Below are positions 13,270 through 16,077 of a stretch of 16,077 nucleotides of DNA, piece by piece. The notes under the pieces are model-generated. The model was not told the DNA's origin. It saw only the letters and a list, made by a program, of their open reading frames with translations, and made no database searches. Numbering within the stretch: position 1 is the stretch's first letter; each line of letters starts with the position of its first letter. The position numbers and the translations under genes were made by a program. The DNA is from Candidatus Eiseniibacteriota bacterium. Lineage in GTDB: Bacteria; Joyebacterota; Joyebacteria; Joyebacterales; Joyebacteraceae. The stretch is taken from contig DAOWER010000133.1 of assembly GCA_030638405.1 (NCBI GenBank), positions 1-16,077 of the forward strand. The letters are read 5' to 3'.

Positions 13270-14820
13270 CTACAGCGGGATGTTCCCGTGCTTCTTGGGC
13301 GGATTGCTGTCCCGCTTGTTCGCCAGCATCCTCAGCGAATCTATGATGACCGGCCGCGTGTCCCGCGGCTTGATGACAGTATCGATGAACCCGGCGGCGG
13401 CCGCGATGTACGGACTCCCGAATCTCTCGAGGAAGTCGTCCGTCAGCTCCTTGCGCAGACCAGCAGGATCGTCCGACGCCTTGAGCTCTCTTCTATAGAG
13501 GACGTTGGCGGCGCCCTCGGCACCCATGACCGCGATCTCGGCCGTCGGCCACGCGAGGTTGACGTCGCCGCGGATGTGCTTGCTACTCATGACCACGTAG
13601 GCCCCGCCGTACGCCTTCCTTGTTATGATCGTGATCTTCGGCACGGTCGCCTCGCAGTACGCGTAGAGCAGCTTGGCGCCGTGCTTGATGATCCCGCCGA
13701 ACTCCTGCCCCGTCCCCGGGAGAAATCCCGGCACGTCGGTGAAGGTCACGATCGGGATGTTGAACGCGTCGCAGAACCGCACGAACCTCGCGCCCTTGAC
13801 CGACGAGTCGATGTCGAGAACGCCAGCGAGCGCGGCGGGCTGGTTGCCGACGATGCCGACAGGTCGCCCGTCGAATCTCGCGAAGCCGACGACGATGTTC
13901 TTGGCAAAATCCTTGTGCACCTCCATGAAGTCGCCGTCGTCCACCACGCGTGCGATGACGTCCTTGATGTCGTAGGGCTTGTTCGGATTCTCGGGGACGA
14001 TCTCGTCCAACTCCGGGTCGCGCCGATCCGGGTCATCGGTCGGCTCCGCCCTGGGCGGGTTCTCGGTGTTGTTCAGCGGGAGGAACGAGAGGAGGCGCCG
14101 CACCTCGGACAGCGACTCGGCCTCGCTCGCGTGGGCGAAGTGGCCGACGCCGCTCCTCGAGTTGTGGACGGGCGCGCCGCCCAGTTCCTCGTGCGTCACT
14201 TCCTCGTGCACGACGGTCTTGATGACGTCGGGACCCGTGAGGAACATGTAGCTCGTGTTGTTGACCATGAAGACGAAGTCGGTGATCGCGGGCGAGTAGA
14301 CCGCGCCGCCGGCACACGGGCCCATGATGACCGAGAGCTGCGGGACGACGCCCGAAGCGAGGACGTTCCTGAGGAAGTACTCGGCGTATCCCGCCAGGCT
14401 CCATACGCCCTCCTGGATTCGCGCGCCTCCGGAGTCGTTCAGCCCGACCACCGGCGCCCCGTTCTTCATGGCGAGGTCCATGATCTTGCAGATCTTCTCG
14501 CCGTGTGCCATCGAGAGCGAGCCACCGAAGACCGTGAAGTCCTGCGCGAAGACGTAGACCAGCCGTCCGTCGACCGACCCGTAGCCCGTCACCACACCGT
14601 CGCCCGGGATGAGTTTTTTCTCCATCCCGAAGTTGGTGCAGCGGTGCGTGACGAACGGGTCAATCTCCCGGAAGCTCCCCTCGTCGAGCAGGAGGTCGAG
14701 CCGCTCTCTGGCCGTGAACTTGCCCGCCTTGTGCTGGCGCTCCACGCGCTCCTCGCCGCCGCCCTTCCGCGCAGCCTCCAGCCGCTCGTCCAGCTCCCTG
14801 AATTTCTCTTCTCGCGACAT
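13270..14820 (-). CDS. pccB: Propionyl-CoA carboxylase carboxyltransferase (beta) subunit
   Basis: A 516-residue carboxyltransferase of the PccB/methylmalonyl-CoA carboxyltransferase group. N-terminal half: GKFTARERLDLLLDEGSF (33-50), DFTVFGGSLS (94-103), NDSGGARIQEGV (128-139), and the oxyanion loop GPCAGGAVYSPA (167-178). C-terminal half: DVPGFLPGTGQE (362-373), GGIIKHGAKLLYAY (375-388), RKAYGGAY (401-408), and NLAWPTAEIAVMGAEGA (421-437). The residue after AYGGAY is Val409, where propionyl-CoA-specific enzymes have Asp (Asp422 in Streptomyces coelicolor PccB), so substrate range may be wider. The start is ATG at 14820 with AGGAG 11 nt upstream. A 6-bp palindrome (14839-14852) lies just before that ribosome site. 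Propionyl-CoA remains the best call because the carrier, mutase and epimerase follow. Confidence 0.92.
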   Translation of the reverse strand: MSREEKFRELDERLEAARKGGGEERVERQHKAGKFTARERLDLLLDEGSFREIDPFVTHRCTNFGMEKKLIPGDGVVTGYGSVDGRLVYVFAQDFTVFGGSLSMAHGEKICKIMDLAMKNGAPVVGLNDSGGARIQEGVWSLAGYAEYFLRNVLASGVVPQLSVIMGPCAGGAVYSPAITDFVFMVNNTSYMFLTGPDVIKTVVHEEVTHEELGGAPVHNSRSGVGHFAHASEAESLSEVRRLLSFLPLNNTENPPRAEPTDDPDRRDPELDEIVPENPNKPYDIKDVIARVVDDGDFMEVHKDFAKNIVVGFARFDGRPVGIVGNQPAALAGVLDIDSSVKGARFVRFCDAFNIPIVTFTDVPGFLPGTGQEFGGIIKHGAKLLYAYCEATVPKITIITRKAYGGAYVVMSSKHIRGDVNLAWPTAEIAVMGAEGAANVLYRRELKASDDPAGLRKELTDDFLERFGSPYIAAAAGFIDTVIKPRDTRPVIIDSLRMLANKRDSNPPKKHGNIPL

Positions 14821-14901
14821 ATCCTGGTGGTCTCCTGTGAGCGGTGCCGCTCTTTCCGCAGCGCGACGGGCGGATCGGTCCCACCCATCGTCCCCGCCGT
14901 A

Positions 14902-15756
14902 TCAGGCCTCTGCGTCCCTGAAGGCGAACCTGCCCTTCCCGTCCTGCACTATCCGTCCGATGTTGCCGGCCACATCGTGATCGAGGATGACGACCCAGTC
15001 CTCGGCCGCAGCCTGCGTCAGCATCTTCTTCTTGCTCTCGATGACCTCGAGCGGGAAGAGATCGACACCGGCGATGTACGGCACGCGCACGTGGTGTCTG
15101 GTGGGAACGAGATCCGCGGGGTAGACGGCCTTCCGTGCACCGGTGTCTACGTAGACCGCCATGTGACCGGCCGTGTGCCCGCCCGTGCGGCCGACGCTGA
15201 CGCCGTCGCCCACGTCGTGCGAGTCCCCGACGAAATCCAGAAGCCCCGCGCGCTCGAGAGGCACGAAGTCGTCCGGCCTGTAGGCGGCCGCACTCCTCGC
15301 GTCGGGGTTGTTAGCGGCCTCCCATTCCACCTCGTTCGCGATGTAGCGCGCGTTCGGGAACGCTGGCTCCACGCCGTTCTCACCATCGCTGGTGGAACCG
15401 GCCGCGTGATCGGCGTGCAGGTGCGTGAGAATAACCGTGTCTATGTCCGAGGGCCGGAGTCCTTCGGCGGCGAGGGCCGTCACGACGGTGATTGCGGGGT
15501 CGAACCCCCAGATCTTGAGGTCCTTCTCCGTGTGCCTGCTGCCGTAACCGACGTCGACCACAATGCTCCTGGACCCCGAGCGGATGAGGAGCGGTGAGAG
15601 CGTGAGGATGATGCGGTTGAACTCGTCGACGGGCGTCAGGTTGCCCCAGATGACCTTGGGCACGCCGCCGAACATCGCCCCGCCGTCGTACGGGAACCGG
15701 CCCGCGTCGAGGCTGACGAGTTCGGTGTCGCCGAGTCTGGTCTTCACGTTGGCCAT
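14902..15756 (-). CDS. Metallo-beta-lactamase-fold hydrolase
   Basis: A 284-residue MBL-fold protein of the AHL-lactonase/glyoxalase II-like group. Metal ligands are visible: THLHADH (His112, His114, Asp116, His117), GGHTAGH (His194), the bridging Asp215 in YPADL, and His260 in LDHD, which is a complete two-metal site. There is no signal peptide, so it is cytoplasmic. Its substrate is unknown. Its place between an acyl-CoA dehydrogenase and pccB suggests an ester or thioester such as an acyl-CoA, but that is inference. The start is ATG at 15756 with a weak GAAAGAG leader. About 80 bp separate it from each neighbour. The downstream spacer 14821-14901 shows only a small palindrome. Confidence 0.87.
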   Translation of the reverse strand: MANVKTRLGDTELVSLDAGRFPYDGGAMFGGVPKVIWGNLTPVDEFNRIILTLSPLLIRSGSRSIVVDVGYGSRHTEKDLKIWGFDPAITVVTALAAEGLRPSDIDTVILTHLHADHAAGSTSDGENGVEPAFPNARYIANEVEWEAANNPDARSAAAYRPDDFVPLERAGLLDFVGDSHDVGDGVSVGRTGGHTAGHMAVYVDTGARKAVYPADLVPTRHHVRVPYIAGVDLFPLEVIESKKKMLTQAAAEDWVVILDHDVAGNIGRIVQDGKGRFAFRDAEA

Positions 15757-15834
15757 CGGTCTCTTTCACTGGAGCGGGCCTGCTGACCGCGATCGGCCCG
15801 CCGTGGCAGTCCGGATGCCGGTGAAGCCCCGGTC

Positions 15835-16077
15835 CTAGCCCCTGAGCTCGTGCCCGGCCACAACCAGCTTCTGAATCTCGGAAGTGCCCTCGATGATCTC
15901 CATCACCCTCGCGTCGCGGAAGTAGCGCTCGACGGGGTGCAGCTCCTGCACGATGCCCGAACCGCCGTGCACCTGCAGCGCCTTCGGCGCCACGAACGAG
16001 GCGGTCTCAGACGCGAAGAGCTTCGCCATCGCGGCGAGCTCCGAGATCGGTTCTCCGCGATCCACGGCGGAGGCCGC
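15835..16077 (-). CDS. Acyl-CoA dehydrogenase, C-terminal end (runs off the right edge)
   Basis: The last 80 residues of an acyl-CoA dehydrogenase. The C-terminal helical domain is clear: AAMAKLFASETASFVA, then ALQVHGGSGIVQELHPVERY, RDARVMEIIEGTSEIQ and a short tail ending in GHELRG. The Glu of IIEGT sits where short-chain and butyryl-CoA dehydrogenases carry the catalytic base. Isovaleryl-CoA dehydrogenases have Gly or Ala at this position and take their Glu from elsewhere. The piece therefore looks more like a short- or branched-chain saturating type than isovaleryl-CoA dehydrogenase. The reading frame continues past the window edge, and the true start is outside. The gene is first in the co-directional series. 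Confidence 0.92.
   Translation of the reverse strand, partial: AASAVDRGEPISELAAMAKLFASETASFVAPKALQVHGGSGIVQELHPVERYFRDARVMEIIEGTSEIQKLVVAGHELRG

Noticed and set aside
13006..15597. 863-codon plus-strand open frame
   Set aside because: Spans the antisense of three genes and two spacers. The composition is that of a shadow frame, and the minus-strand proteins are unambiguous.

Overview
This is a high-GC (above 60% by eye) chromosomal segment from an organism that oxidises branched-chain amino acids and odd- or branched-chain acyl-CoAs. All fifteen genes lie on the minus strand, so the reading order is right to left. They are packed with short spacers and two ATGA overlaps, and most have a recognisable Shine-Dalgarno sequence. 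I favour an uncultured bacterium because of the Shine-Dalgarno-led genes and the liu-type leucine operon. An archaeon cannot be excluded, because the HMG-CoA synthase, thiolase and DUF35 genes are of archaeal type and the mutase is split. I saw no rRNA, tRNA, CRISPR or mobile element, and no intergenic stretch reaches 300 bp.

Layout in transcription order. (1) The C-terminal end of an acyl-CoA dehydrogenase (15835-16077) and a metallo-beta-lactamase-fold hydrolase (14902-15756). (2) A propionyl-CoA to succinyl-CoA block: carboxyltransferase PccB, biotin carboxylase, BT-plus-biotinyl carrier protein, the catalytic chain of methylmalonyl-CoA mutase without its B12 domain, and methylmalonyl-CoA epimerase (8882-14820). 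(3) A leucine-dehydrogenase homologue whose catalytic lysines and aspartate are all replaced (7839-8885). (4) The archaeal-type trio HMG-CoA synthase, SCP2-type acetoacetyl-CoA thiolase and DUF35 Zn-ribbon/OB scaffold (5026-7794). (5) A leucine block: methylcrotonyl-CoA carboxyltransferase, methylglutaconyl-CoA hydratase, biotin carboxylase and carrier protein (353-4871). (6) The N-terminal part of a second acyl-CoA dehydrogenase (1-287).

How they work together. Isoleucine, valine and odd-chain acyl-CoAs yield propionyl-CoA, which the carboxylase, epimerase and mutase turn into succinyl-CoA. Leucine carbon passes from 3-methylcrotonyl-CoA through the second carboxylase and the hydratase to HMG-CoA. 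An HMG-CoA lyase normally follows, but none is present here. In its place sits the thiolase/HMG-CoA synthase/DUF35 module, which in archaea forms one complex. The module could supply mevalonate, could feed HMG-CoA backwards toward isovaleryl-CoA as in myxobacteria, or could run in reverse to turn HMG-CoA into acetyl-CoA. The last option would be a new ending for leucine degradation.

The points most worth following up are that lyase-free arrangement, the apparently dead leucine dehydrogenase, the Asp-to-Val change at the substrate-selectivity position of PccB, and a GC-rich inverted-repeat element shared by two intergenic spacers 8 kb apart.
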